NCBI RefSeq assembly: GCF_964204645.1
Contig: NC_134032.1
Span: forward strand, 8,364,275 to 8,428,274
Reading direction: 5' to 3'
Source: Tubulanus polymorphus
Taxonomy: Eukaryota; Nemertea; Palaeonemertea; Tubulaniformes; Tubulanidae
DNA: 64,000 nucleotides
Both the position numbers and the translations under genes were made by a program. The notes under the pieces were generated by a model that was given only the letters and a program-made list of their open reading frames with translations, did not search any database and was not told where the DNA came from. Positions 10,954 to 21,064 of this stretch are shown piece by piece. Each line of letters begins with the position of its first letter. Position 1 is the stretch's first letter.

Positions 10954-12969
10954 TTATTTCAAACATTCGACGATTTTTGCACGAGCCTTTCGCGCTGCGT
11001 TTCGCACGGGTCGCGGATCGGAGGCTATAACGGGGCCAGGCTCTTTAAAGTCCATATCGGTGTTAATTTCAAGCGGGAACAGTTTATTTATAGGTCGGCT
11101 AGTATTTGTAGTGCCCATTCTAATTTCTGCTGAACGAACTGCGCCGTCGTTCCCGTAGTTCAGTTTCGTTACGATAGCAAGCTTCCAGTTAATTCTACGT
11201 TTTTGGTCGTCGTGTACGAGTACAACGTCTCCTGATCGAATCTCGCTTGTTCTGCCATTATTTCGCATGGACAGATGTCGTTCACGTAGCGCAATAACGT
11301 ATTCGTTGGTCCAACGAGACCGAAAATGTTCGAAGAGTTCCATCACTCTTTGTGCGCGTTTCTGGAGGTTTTGTGTGTTTATCGAAACACCATACTCCGG
11401 ATCACTGATAGCATCGGTATCAGATAGGTGCGGTAGATTCGACATAACTCGTCCGTGAAGGAGGTGCGATGGTGTTAGCGGTTCTGGGTCAGTTACGTCA
11501 TCGGACAAATACGTAAGCGGGCGGTTGTTGATCACCATTTCGATTTCCGCGACGAGCGTAATAAGTTCAGACATCGATATGTATGCGCGGACTAAAACAC
11601 GTTTCAGAACTTGTTTCGTAAGTCCAACTAAACGTTCCCAAAAGCCACCATGCCATGGGGCGGCCTTTGGTATAAATACCCATTCAACATTTTTCTCGAG
11701 CATGTATTTTCGAACCGAATGAATATCGAGAAGCTTCTTTATTTCTCCCGCCGCGGCCACGAATGCCGATCCATTATCACTTATCAACTTTTGGGGTAAG
11801 GATCGACGTGCGGCGAAACGTCGGAAGGCGAGAAGAAATGTGGCACACGACATATCAGAAACAACCTCGAGATGAACGGCACGTGTGTTCGCACATGTAA
11901 ACAAGATAATATACGCTTTCGCTTCTCTGTTGTTATCTCTCACGAACAAATGTCCGGTGAAATCCACTCCCGTTACGGTAAAGGGAGGGGCATCTGTCAG
12001 CCTGCTCTTCTGCAACGGTGCAGGGTCCGGTAGTGGGTATGGCTGACCACTAATGATTTTGCAATTGTAACATTTTCGCAACAGAGATTTAACGATTTTC
12101 CTGATACTTTGAATCCAATACGTTTGTCGAATACGGTTAATCGTTGATTCTGTACCCAAATGAAGTGCTCTCGCGTGAGCATCAATCACAGTTAACTCGG
12201 TAAATCGCCCTTTCGGGGGTAGTAATATTGGGAATTTCGCGCCATAATCAATCGGGGCGTTATGGAGTCTCCCTCCAACTCTCAACAAACTATCATCGCC
12301 AATAAACAACCGTAGCTGTTTTGTCAGGGGCGCTCGCGATTTTGCATGATTACCCTGCAGCACGAAAATTTCATTCGAATAATTAGCATTTTGCACAGCT
12401 TTAATCCACGCCGTTCTAGCTCGGGCTATATCATCCGGCGTCAGATCCGCGGCGGACCGATCTGTCTGGCGTTGAAATTTCGCGACAAACAAGAAAACGT
12501 AAGCGGTGACACGTAATAATGATCCCAACTCTATGAATCGTTCAATGTCGATTATTTCTACCAAACCAATCCGTTCGTCCTCCGCGTCTTCAACCTGCCC
12601 GGGTTGAGGATCGTTGATGTGGAGGATATTAACTGTACTAGTGTCAGCGTATAATTTATCCACGGGCCAGTCGCCATGTTTCAGCCATTCGGGGCCAAAC
12701 CACCACAAATTAGAATGCCGTAGTTTCTCGGAGTCGATTCCACGCGACAGTATGTCTGCCGGATTATCAGACGTCGGGCAGTAACGGTACTCGTCAATTT
12801 TGATAGATTTAATCTGTTTCACGCGGTTGCTGACGAATACTGGTAACTTTCGATCGGAGTTCAACCAACAAAGCACAATCTGACTATCGCTCCAAAGCAC
12901 TTTTTTGGTTATAGCGATTTCGGAACCGAGCGATTCAGTTACATAATCGATAAGCTTCGAACCGGTCAA
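10954..12969 (-). CDS. BEL pol remnant: RNase H-like region, integrase, C-terminal domain
   Basis: The 671-residue frame holds the downstream half of a BEL/Pao polyprotein. The first part (LWSDSQIVLCWL, then NPADILSRG) is the RNase H-like A17 region. Residues about 240-300 hold the integrase zinc-binding HHCC motif (HARALHLG ... CYNCK). The DDE core follows with VDFTGHL, LISDNGSAF and APWHGGFWERLVG. The end is the usual BEL C-terminal domain (PLTPSHLLHGR ... SGDVVLVHDD). The first codon shown is TTG, and the frame runs on upstream with the family motif RLELLAAL, so this is a continuing polyprotein frame and not a separate start. It overlaps the gag frame out of phase because the reverse transcriptase segment is gone. 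Confidence 0.92.
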   Translation of the reverse strand: MTGSKLIDYVTESLGSEIAITKKVLWSDSQIVLCWLNSDRKLPVFVSNRVKQIKSIKIDEYRYCPTSDNPADILSRGIDSEKLRHSNLWWFGPEWLKHGDWPVDKLYADTSTVNILHINDPQPGQVEDAEDERIGLVEIIDIERFIELGSLLRVTAYVFLFVAKFQRQTDRSAADLTPDDIARARTAWIKAVQNANYSNEIFVLQGNHAKSRAPLTKQLRLFIGDDSLLRVGGRLHNAPIDYGAKFPILLPPKGRFTELTVIDAHARALHLGTESTINRIRQTYWIQSIRKIVKSLLRKCYNCKIISGQPYPLPDPAPLQKSRLTDAPPFTVTGVDFTGHLFVRDNNREAKAYIILFTCANTRAVHLEVVSDMSCATFLLAFRRFAARRSLPQKLISDNGSAFVAAAGEIKKLLDIHSVRKYMLEKNVEWVFIPKAAPWHGGFWERLVGLTKQVLKRVLVRAYISMSELITLVAEIEMVINNRPLTYLSDDVTDPEPLTPSHLLHGRVMSNLPHLSDTDAISDPEYGVSINTQNLQKRAQRVMELFEHFRSRWTNEYVIALRERHLSMRNNGRTSEIRSGDVVLVHDDQKRRINWKLAIVTKLNYGNDGAVRSAEIRMGTTNTSRPINKLFPLEINTDMDFKEPGPVIASDPRPVRNAARKARAKIVECLK

Positions 12970-14870
12970 AGCAGCAAGTAATTCCAGTCGAGAACGGTTG
13001 AATTCCTTACTCCGGTGAGTAAGGTGTGGCTCGGTATGGGCCCTGATAAGAGATACCCTATACGTGATGAAACGGCAGTCGGGCCGTAGCCCTTCACGGT
13101 ATTATCGCCGACTATAGACCAGTAGTAATCGGCGCCAATTAATACATCGATATCAAAGTCGCCGGTTATTGATGATGGCTGTTCCGCTAGAGTTAGGTTT
13201 CGCAGATGCGGAAGATCCAAAACTTTATTGTTTACAAGATTGCTGATTGGCGTGGAGATGGTCGGTATCACGAGGGCTTCAATTAGTATCGGTGAACCCT
13301 CTGATGACGCGATGTTAAAGTTCGTTCTTTGAAGTAATCGCCGACCGGCCAGTTGTTCCCCGAACGTCGCTAGATTGATTTCCTCTTGGCCCAGATGTGG
13401 GAGATTTAAGCTGACAGAAACTCGCGTCGTGATAAACGATCTATGGCTGCCTTCGTCCAGTAAAATGTTTATCTTACGACCATTCGAGCGGTTATTAGCG
13501 GAAGTTGATGGCGAAAAAATCTCCGCCACAGCTGTTTTAAGAAGTATGGGCCCATCTGGTCGTGGTTGTTGGGCGCCGGCATACGTTTGATGAACAGTTT
13601 TTACATCGTGAGAATCGCTTCTGCTTCCGTTTTGTGGGTTTTGCGGTCGATTTTTCGTAGAAATCTCGCGCGTTTCTGTAAGGGAGGAACCACATAGTAA
13701 CGTGTGATGTTTCCCTCTGCACTTTTTACATGTGTTCTTGGATTTACAGTCCCGAGAACGATGAGTGCCCATGCAATTAAAACAAAGTTTATCACGTTTA
13801 ACGATATCCAGGCGTTTCTCTGGTTCGGTTACAAGAACACAATCTGACGCGAAATGTGTCCCTTTACAAAATGTACATTTTAATGTTTTTCTCTTGATCG
13901 CATTGCCCACGTGGAACGCTGACGTGGTACCCAGGTGAGCAGTTTCTGGGTACACTGAAACTCCTGCCTGGAACGCTGTTATCTCTCTCGAAAGGGCATC
14001 TCGCAACGACTGGAGATTCCAATTCGCGCCGTTATTATCCCTCGTTATCTGTCGTCGTATCATCCCAGGCAGTTTATCTAAGATAATCGGAGTCAACAAA
14101 TCTCCGTAGCTATCTTCGTTTTTTCCGAGCGCACTTAGTCCTCGGATATATGTTTCCAGTTTGTCCGAAAATTCCATCAGACTCTGCATGTCTTCTGTCG
14201 GTCGCGAAAGTTCCCATAACGCTCGCATATATGCACTGATAATGATTTGCGGTTGCCCATACCTTTTTATCAGTACTTGAAGTGCGTTCGCATAATTCGA
14301 CGCGGTGAGGGCCAGACCCTCGATCGTTCTGTAAGCTTCGCCGTTAAGTTGTGCGCGTAAGTATTGAAACTTAACGACGTCGTCGAGATTCGGGTCGTCG
14401 TTGACCGCTGAATTGAATCCGTCTATGAATTCCTGCCATTTGAGTAAATCGCCGTCGAATTTGGCGAGCGTAATTTTAGGTAGATTTACCTTGTTCGGGC
14501 GAAATGGCGTCGCAGAAGCACCGGAATTGTTCATCGAAGAATTATGAGGTTGCGTTGTGTGCTTCGCCTTTTCTACAAATCGGATTATTCGGCCGCGTTT
14601 TTCGATGACGCTAGATCTGAAGTCCTCTGCTTCTTGAATCGTGTCTGAAAGATGCGTTAAAGGAGTTAGGTCCTCGATTGTCGAGTCTAGCTTCTCTAGT
14701 CGACTTAACTTTTCTGTGATCTGCTCGATGTAGATATTTAGTAAATCTACATCGTCTTCGGTCGTTCGAAAATCTTCGACGATTGTTGACGATTTCACGA
14801 CGAGATCATCAACTTTCTGCCTGATTGCAGTTCGTGTGATTGTCGACCGGTTCAGTTGAGTATCCTCCAT
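12966..14870 (-). CDS. BEL gag-protease polyprotein, N-terminal part
   Basis: I take the ATG at 14870 (MEDTQLNRS) as the start. The frame is open a few codons further to 14888, but the first codon there is GTG within the primer-binding-like site. A coiled-coil-like N-terminus leads into the BEL gag core (LPKITLAKFDGDLLKWQEF). Zinc knuckles follow (CTFCKGTHFASDC; CFNCMGTHRSRDC; CKKCRGKHHTLLC), and then the retropepsin-like domain (ILLDEGSHRSFI). The protease active site normally reads DSG; here it is DEG, which may impair cleavage. The frame ends soon after the protease at the deletion junction near 13040-13055, where the reverse transcriptase would begin. Confidence 0.92.
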   Translation of the reverse strand: MEDTQLNRSTITRTAIRQKVDDLVVKSSTIVEDFRTTEDDVDLLNIYIEQITEKLSRLEKLDSTIEDLTPLTHLSDTIQEAEDFRSSVIEKRGRIIRFVEKAKHTTQPHNSSMNNSGASATPFRPNKVNLPKITLAKFDGDLLKWQEFIDGFNSAVNDDPNLDDVVKFQYLRAQLNGEAYRTIEGLALTASNYANALQVLIKRYGQPQIIISAYMRALWELSRPTEDMQSLMEFSDKLETYIRGLSALGKNEDSYGDLLTPIILDKLPGMIRRQITRDNNGANWNLQSLRDALSREITAFQAGVSVYPETAHLGTTSAFHVGNAIKRKTLKCTFCKGTHFASDCVLVTEPEKRLDIVKRDKLCFNCMGTHRSRDCKSKNTCKKCRGKHHTLLCGSSLTETREISTKNRPQNPQNGSRSDSHDVKTVHQTYAGAQQPRPDGPILLKTAVAEIFSPSTSANNRSNGRKINILLDEGSHRSFITTRVSVSLNLPHLGQEEINLATFGEQLAGRRLLQRTNFNIASSEGSPILIEALVIPTISTPISNLVNNKVLDLPHLRNLTLAEQPSSITGDFDIDVLIGADYYWSIVGDNTVKGYGPTAVSSRIGYLLSGPIPSHTLLTGVRNSTVLDWNYLLL

Positions 14871-14896
14871 TCGGCTGATCCTGGTCACGGCACCAA

Positions 14897-15138
14897 TGTG
14901 GCGTTGCGAGTCACAAAGAAGACCAGGTTCGGAGATAAAAGAAGAGAAAGACTAAAAACACGACGGGTTCAGTCTACAGATCATAAGATACTCGTTTATT
15001 TCGGTCACACACAGGCTAACCACCTGTCCCGACTGCACATGCGCATGCTAATATATATGATGATTCGCTACATAGGCTAAGTGGGAGTAAACACTATATG
15101 GTTACTGACATATTTACATAAACATCCTGTTCTCGACA
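14897..15138 (-). repeat. BEL element 5' LTR (relative to its genes)
   Basis: It is 242 bp and identical to 10540-10781 as read. Transcription of the element should start here, leftward. The primer-binding-like site lies just inside at 14883-14896, and the target duplication AATAG follows at 15139-15143. Confidence 0.95.
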
Positions 15139-15143
15139 AATAG

Positions 15144-15938
15144 GGCCTATTTATTGGGTTTATTATTTCCTGCTTTAGAATACTGAAATAAGCCCAACGT
15201 TCATTCAAATGTCCAGCATCGGTGAAAGTTTGATTACTGTATACATGTACTGTAGGTTTTCATGTTGTATGAATATTTTGCAGTTCAAATGGGTATGATG
15301 CTGATTCCAATGTCGAACGCATGCAGTTAGATGGTCAAGGACAGTCAACACCAAGATATCTCTCTTCGACCGATGTTGCACCATAGAAGATCTGATTCTT
15401 TCAACTCAAGGAAAGTGATTCAACACGATCGACATAACACTGGAATAGGTTTGCTGTAACTAACGGTTCATTTCATTTAGTCCTATGTACTTTTTAGCCA
15501 ATTTGCATTTGATTGTAATTGAAACTCTGGAACAAAAGACAAGTTGAAAAAACACAAATTATGCTTGATTCTCATGTTCAAATTTAATTCAAATTCAAAT
15601 TTATTTTATTACATCATATTTACAAAGCATATCATTGGTTCATACAGTAATAAAAATTAGGACAGAACAAATATTATTACAGAATTTCCAAAAAGGCAAT
15701 GAATTTCTATAACTAAATGAACATTATTTTTCTAATAACTCAGATCAAGAGTGACTTTCCCGTTTATTAGGAAACACACGCAACTAGTGGAATAGGTTTG
15801 ATTTACACACATGTTGCAGGTATCAATTGTTTATCACTATAGAATTTGTAATCCATAAAAGCCAAAATCAACATCAGCCGGAAACCCGGACCAGATCAAT
15901 TCATAATTTATTGATTGAATCTACACTACAATATATGT
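15144..15938. other. Intergenic, no gene recognised
   Basis: AT-rich sequence without a recognisable gene or repeat. Confidence 0.4.
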
Positions 15939-16146
15939 ATTTATTCAAATATTTCAATAAAAACATTAACTTCTTTAATCTATTCTAAATCATAATACGT
16001 TCTTATCTGTAAATTCACTCAATCTATCGACTCAGCAGGTGCATTTATTCAAATATTTCAATAAAAACATTAACTTCTTTAATCTATTCTAAATCATAAT
16101 ACGTTCTTATCTGTAAATTCACTCAATCTATCGGCTCAGCAGGTGC
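15939..16146. repeat. Tandem duplication, 104-bp unit, two copies
   Basis: ATTTATTCAAATATTTC starts at 15939 and again at 16043. The two copies are nearly identical through CTCAGCAGGTG, with one A/G difference (ATCGACTC versus ATCGGCTC). No coding content is seen. Confidence 0.9.
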
Positions 16147-16429
16147 TTAAGATGAGTTCTCAATAGGACAGATCCATTTTTAAGCATGGTGATAATACAG
16201 TATCATGATGTTTGAATGCCAAAATAAGTGCCTGGTCAAATATATTAATATTTGTTGATTGTACATCCGCGTATGTTCGGTTTCAAAGCTGATAAAATTT
16301 GACGTTTACACAGTGGTAGCATATTAGGTTCGAATCTGTCAATGCATTTTATTCTATGTATCGATATTTCAATTTAATACAATTCCCATCTTTTTGAATG
16401 GCTTTGCAGAAAACCCGTCATCGCTGCTT
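16147..16429. other. Intergenic with repeat-end word at 16408
   Basis: AGAAAACCCGTCATCGCTGC at about 16408 with the hairpin GCTGCTTCGCAGC matches the start of the dispersed repeat at 8536. The rest is featureless. Confidence 0.4.
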
Positions 16430-16975
16430 CGCAGCTATATTCTTTTAATTTGTTTTCTTAAATAAATGAATGAGAATGATTGCAACATTCCAACTGGAAA
16501 AAGTGATTTTAAACATTAATTATTTAGTTGCAGGAGGTTTAATATTGACTGCTTTATGCTTTTATTATGAAAATATTAGTAAGGAAGGATTTGATTAATG
16601 AAAATATGAAATTGAGTAAGAAATTAAAGAAGTTCAATGGAAATAATCATTGAAATAGAAAAAATCAAAAAGTTAAATTAGAAAAAGATTTAGAGGATTA
16701 AGACAGCATCTTTTAATTTAATTTATTGTATATATTTTAACTATACAAATGAGTGAAAGTAAGGTATTAGAAATATTACAACTTATATACAGAAATCAAG
16801 AGAGCATTAAGTTAATAATTATGATTTCTGTAATGGTTTCTGTTTTAATTACTCAATAAAACAGCTGTTAGAATTTTATGATAATTTCAAAATTAGATAC
16901 GCTGAATTAAAGAATGATATAAATTATATTTCAGATAGATTGAATAATATTAAGTGTTGTGAAATATGCAATAAA
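16430..16975 (+). other. AT-rich block with tiny membrane-protein-like frames, possible mobile or virus-like relic
   Basis: Two very short plus-strand frames, at about 16467-16598 (43 codons) and 16750-16860 (36 codons), each contain one hydrophobic helix. A CxxC pattern sits near 16955. The base composition is much lower in GC than the neighbouring receptor relic. Packed small intronless frames resemble the AT-rich block at 5010-5760. No family was recognised, and the coding status is doubtful. Confidence 0.25.
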
Positions 16976-17643
16976 ATGTAGGGACTGGTCAGAAGGCTTG
17001 TAATAACATCCAAAATAATCCGAAAACATCATGTTTGTTGACGGAGGTATACCAATAACCAGTGCATTTATTGCGGTAAAAATTAGAACGAAGCATCGGG
17101 CGAATCTAGGTGTACAAATCAAACGAGATGTGAACGGAAAGAGAACGACTGCCGCGCGCTCTAGAGATATATTGCTACTATAAACCACGCACTATAAGGC
17201 TAAAAAAATTGATACCTTGTTTATCCGCTCTCCTGAGCTTAAATGTTGACCCGGCCGGTCGCCCATCTACCCTATACATTACTTTTTTTTTTAAATCGTG
17301 ATCAATTTTACCATAACAGACCCGGCCGCTATAGAAATGAACTGTTTATAAATTTTATCATATTTTACAAAAATGACCCGGCCGCTGCGGAGAAACAAGG
17401 TATCATTTTTGTTTAGCCTAAGCACCGATAGAATCAATCACAAATTCGTAGATTTGACAACTGGTCAGTGAATTCACTTATGAATATTGGATCACTTTTT
17501 AGATGCAAGATGGCAAACTGTAAAACGGGCATCAGTGTGAAACCGTTACAGCCCATAAATACGCTGAGAGACAAAGCTATCAGATAGTTAGCGTAAGATA
17601 AACCGTGGAATCTGTTATGTTTTTCTTCACGGTCGCAACCCAA
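16976..17643 (-). pseudogene. GPCR family 1 pseudogene
   Basis: The minus strand matches the receptor at 46169-47119 from TM2 (LSYANYLIALSLS) through TM3, the LERAAVVLFPFTSRL motif and TM4 to about the start of TM5. TM1, TM6 and TM7 are absent. The frame is broken in several places and interrupted by a 221-bp MITE at 17198-17418. The right edge near 17643 and the left edge near 16976 are both abrupt, so this is a decayed partial duplicate. Confidence 0.9.
17198..17418. mobile_element. 221-bp TIR element inserted in the receptor pseudogene
   Basis: The ends are inverted repeats: GGCTAAAAAAATTGATACC on the left and GGTATCATTTTTGTTTAGCC on the right, each followed inward by a TTGTTT/AAACAA and CCGC/GCGG match. 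The 3-bp target duplication TAA flanks it (17195-17197 and 17419-17421). The interior carries three GACCCGGCCG words. A TAA target fits PIF/Harbinger-type MITEs. The paralogue at 46169-47119 shows the unoccupied site. Confidence 0.85.
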
Positions 17644-18610
17644 TTGTTACTGTGGCAGGTGAGTATTTGTGTAACGTAATATCCATATTTGAGGTCTTTT
17701 ATAAAACACTTTTGCAATTTGGAATAAAGCATTCCATTTCTCTCTCTTTCCAAAAATGGGATGTAAAAATTATAACTTGCCACCCTCGTCACTTTTCCAA
17801 AAAATGGCTGATGAGAAACCTATTATTATCCCGTTGTGCGGTTTTACTATATCCACTGCATTGTATGATCGCCCGTCAGTTCACCAGACGGGATGAACGC
17901 TTCAAAAATACGAACACTTCCGAACAGGAGTGCAGATGCATGCGCAATCTGATTTGCATAGTCGTAGCGTATAATAGGTAAATATTATATTAGATCGACA
18001 TTAAAGAAATCATGCGAAGAATAGGAGAAATTGAATAGGAAATGTGTACTTTTTCTTAACGAGATTCCGCAGCATTGGTTTTACAGTTAAATTTTTCTCA
18101 GAATTCAACATTACTGTTACAAGCTTTATTTACTCGCAGTTTTATTCGACGACAGATACAATTTCATACGAGTTCAATTCGATCTTTTTCTTAACGTACG
18201 CGAGAGATCAGTCAGTAACCTGATTGAATCACCGCAAGTATATCCGATTTCAAACCCTAATCACCAACGATAAGGTTTACGAAACACATAATTTGAGGAA
18301 GTCACACTGGCGGCTGCAACAATCACTATCATTTCTGCAGCTTCCGCCCCTTTTACAACCTATATTTCCAAAAAGCTTAAAGTTCCAAATATAATTTTGA
18401 AATGAATAACTTTTTTTTTTAAATGAAGAACGTTTTTCTTCGATTGAACCCCGCTGATGATCCCGATAATGAGGATGATTGATGCGCCTCGTTTGTGTCG
18501 ACCATTAAGACAAACATATATTACTGACAACAGTTTAATACATGTATATAAAACCGATATTTTGTAGGTCAGTAAAAGTCATTTTTGCCAGATTAAATGT
18601 ATGTAGTAAA
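17644..18610. other. Intergenic, no gene recognised
   Basis: No supported gene. Several short open frames lack recognisable features. Confidence 0.4.
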
Positions 18611-19475
18611 ATCACTGAAATGCAATTCATCAATTTAATCCGTTCAAGATGTTTACTGATCATTGAGATTAAAAATTACCATTCATGAAATCATATAACA
18701 TTGTGTCTTCTTTCTCAGTCGTTACTCACCTGCATCTGCAAATGATGCGGCACTGACCACAATCATAACAATACACAGTGTATATATTATATAGATTTAG
18801 AATTTATTTATGGTTGATTTAACATGTCCCATCACTATGTTATTGGTTATCGAGCATTGTAAAGCAGCTTAAATACTATATCTGAAATTTCATGCAAGGG
18901 TTTTGAGCATTGTTCACAGACACTTGTAATCTCAGTTTGACAATTATGAAGAAATGATAAGACCTGAGATTCATTTCTATTTTTTGTTAATGTATTGTAA
19001 TAAATCGTTTCGAGAATTTGCTGCAAGCAAAATCACTGAAATGCAATTCATAATCACTGAAATGCAATTCATCAATTTAATCCGTTCAAGATGTTTACTG
19101 ATCATTGAGATTAAAAATTACCATTCATGAAATCATATAACATTGTGTCTTCTTTCTCAGTCGTTACTCACCTGCATCTGCAAATGACGCGGCACTGACC
19201 ACAATCATAACAATACACAGTGTATATATTATATAGATTTAGAATTTATTTATGGTTGATTAAACATGTCCCATCACTATGTTATTGTTTATCGAGCATT
19301 GTAAAGCAGCTTAAATACTATATCTGAAATTTCATGCAAGGGTTTTGAGCATTGTTCGCAGACACTTGTAATCTCAGTTTGACAATTATGAAGAAATGAT
19401 AAGACCTGAGATTCATTTCTATTTTTTGTTAATGTATTGTAATAAATCGTTTCGAGAATTTGCTGCGAGCAAAAT
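18611..19475. repeat. Tandem duplication, 442-bp period, two copies
   Basis: ATCACTGAAATGCAATTC starts at 18611 and again at 19053. The copies are nearly identical to about 19029 and 19475, differing by single bases such as GATGCGG versus GACGCGG. At the junction an extra partial ATCACTGAAATGCAATTCAT is inserted. Each copy holds the same possible minus-strand exon fragments. Confidence 0.9.
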
Positions 19476-19585
19476 GAACGTAGATGATGGATTAAAAAGT
19501 ATTGATAACATATTTTCTGGCCATCAGTTACCAAAAATAGATTTGTAAATGTTTCCTCGATTCGAAACTGTGTATACTGATTCAT
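19289..19585 (-). CDS. Hypothetical 98-residue protein or terminal exon, duplicated
   Basis: This minus-strand frame has several Cys residues (SFCSQQI, HNCQTEI, VCEQCSK) and no recognisable family. Its 3' half recurs in the tandem copy (to about 18850). In both copies a splice-acceptor-like stretch (TTGCTTGCAG or TTGCTCGCAG) lies before CAAATTCTCGAAACG. A possible signal-peptide-like exon (MIVVSAASFADA then GTGAGT) sits at about 19165-19200 and 18725-18770. Phases of these pieces do not join cleanly, so a two-exon secreted Cys-rich peptide is only a suggestion. Confidence 0.25.
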   Translation of the reverse strand: MNQYTQFRIEETFTNLFLVTDGQKICYQYFLIHHLRSFCSQQILETIYYNTLTKNRNESQVLSFLHNCQTEITSVCEQCSKPLHEISDIVFKLLYNAR

Positions 19586-20040
19586 ACAAGCACTTGAAAA
19601 ATGAACAATTAGGCGAACTCGAAATTAAATCGCGAATTTATCATTCATTTCATAATTCGGTAACCAAGAACGGTTCGGATATAGTGGAGTCTGCATATGC
19701 ATGAATACTGTAACCCTGTGATTATATTTTAGCTTAAGATATTAGTACTTTGTTTTAGTTAATATCATATCCTTGTTTTAGTTAATATCATATCCTTCAT
19801 ATTGTTTATCAGTTATTTATTGAATATCTCCTATAGTCTATTTCACCACATTTTTCTATAACAACAAGTAATTAATTATTCATTAAGTGATTGTGTGACT
19901 CTGCCATCGCGTTGGTCAGCTGAGTAGTTTGTTAGTTAACATGTCTGTCACTAATTATCAACTCATTAATTATTCACTCACAGTTACTCATGTTTCATCA
20001 CACTCTTGCGTCCCGCTGTTTGTTAACATGTATATATACT

Positions 20041-20613
20041 CTATATTCTGTAAAATAAAATCTTGGATCCGGAACACGGCAGGCCCTTTCCATCTAACCT
20101 GAAGCCTCCTTTACTTGGGTACAAGAGAGCCCCTTTGTCACCTTTGGCAGCTAAACTTCTAAAGTCTTTCGACGAAAATCGTGCGTAAGGCCACCAAATC
20201 GGCCTAGGCAGAATACCCGGAACTAAAAACGTAATAGGCACCTTAAACTGACCAAGGAAACGTAAAACGGCACCCACCATAAAAAAAACGGAGGGAAAAT
20301 GTAGCAGTTTCGCCAATTGGCAAGATCATGCGAAAAAAGGACTCAACCTCCCGGCGGAGAGAGGGATAGCCCAGGGGGTGAAATGCTGCAGAACTTTCCC
20401 CTGCAGATCTAACATTGCATTTAAGTCAAGCGCCATTAAGTCGACAGAATGCCCAAGAAGGCCCCTGAACCACGATTGAACATTCCCCCGACCAGGGGAA
20501 AGCTTAGCGTCCATCTTCGAAAGAACCCGAGAGGGGGCATCCGCCCCATTCTCTTTAGAAGGGATGTAGAACAACTTAAGAAGGATGTTTAAATCTACCA
20601 CGACATAAAACAA
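20041..20613 (-). pseudogene. DIRS-like polyprotein, region after RNase H
   Basis: Two frames (20326-20613 and 20041-20316) carry in order FYIPSKENGADAPSR (the end of the RNase H-like region), LLGHSVDLMALD, GAVLRFLGQF and RPIWWPYARF. These blocks follow RNase H in DIRS-like proteins. A frame change occurs near 20316-20326, and another at 20613-20632 connects to the RNase H part. It is non-functional as it stands. Confidence 0.7.
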
Positions 20614-20631
20614 TTTTTTTCAACGCTTCGT

Positions 20632-21060
20632 TCAGAGGCTTAGATATTGATCCCTGCTTTCCCCAGGCTCCAATAAGAGCCTATTATCTACATAAGCGCC
20701 GACACTGGAATCACGAAGGTGAACCGAATAAGACTGAAGGGTCTTCACTAAGGCCAAAGTCTCCTTGACATTAATATGGGCCTCAACCTCCTTTCCTATC
20801 CAGTAATCACTCACTTCAATCTGGGAGCCATCTACCGTGGCGGATCCACCCAATCTAAAACCCGGCGCATCCGAAAGAAGTGTGACCGTAGAGTGGTATT
20901 CAGGGCGCCAGGGCCAAACGTGATCCCAGTCGTCTAGAACCACCCAATGTGCAATCTCGTCACGGAGATCGCCCTCGATTGGAATCGTAGCGGGAATAGC
21001 CATAGAGAAAAAGGCGAGTTTACCCACAAACCTTTGTATAGTCTTAAGAGTAACCCTGTC
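20632..21060 (-). pseudogene. DIRS-like RNase H region
   Basis: The frame includes TIQRFVGKLAFFSMAIP, then DAPGFRLGG, DYWIGKE, INVKETLALV and GAYVDNRLLL, matching the RNase H part of DIRS-like polyproteins. The first block lies immediately beside the TIR element at 21065. Across that insertion the frame continues on the far side once one target copy and the insert are discounted. A frameshift near 20675 ends it early. Confidence 0.75.
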
Positions 21061-21064
21061 CTCT

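Larger units (their letters stand above)
10540..15138 (-). mobile_element. BEL/Pao LTR retrotransposon, internally deleted
   Basis: This 4.6-kb element lies on the minus strand. Its two 242-bp LTRs read as identical, beginning TGTGGCGTTGCG and ending TCTCGACA, and it is flanked by the 5-bp target duplication AATAG (10535-10539 and 15139-15143). A primer-binding-like site TTGGTGCCGTGACC adjoins the 5' LTR near 14896, and a purine-rich tract (CCCCGGAGAAA) precedes the 3' LTR near 10782. Gag and protease, then RNase H, integrase and a C-terminal domain, are present. The reverse transcriptase core with its YVDD motif is missing between them. LTR identity implies a recent insertion, so the deleted form was probably mobilised by an intact relative. 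Confidence 0.95.
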
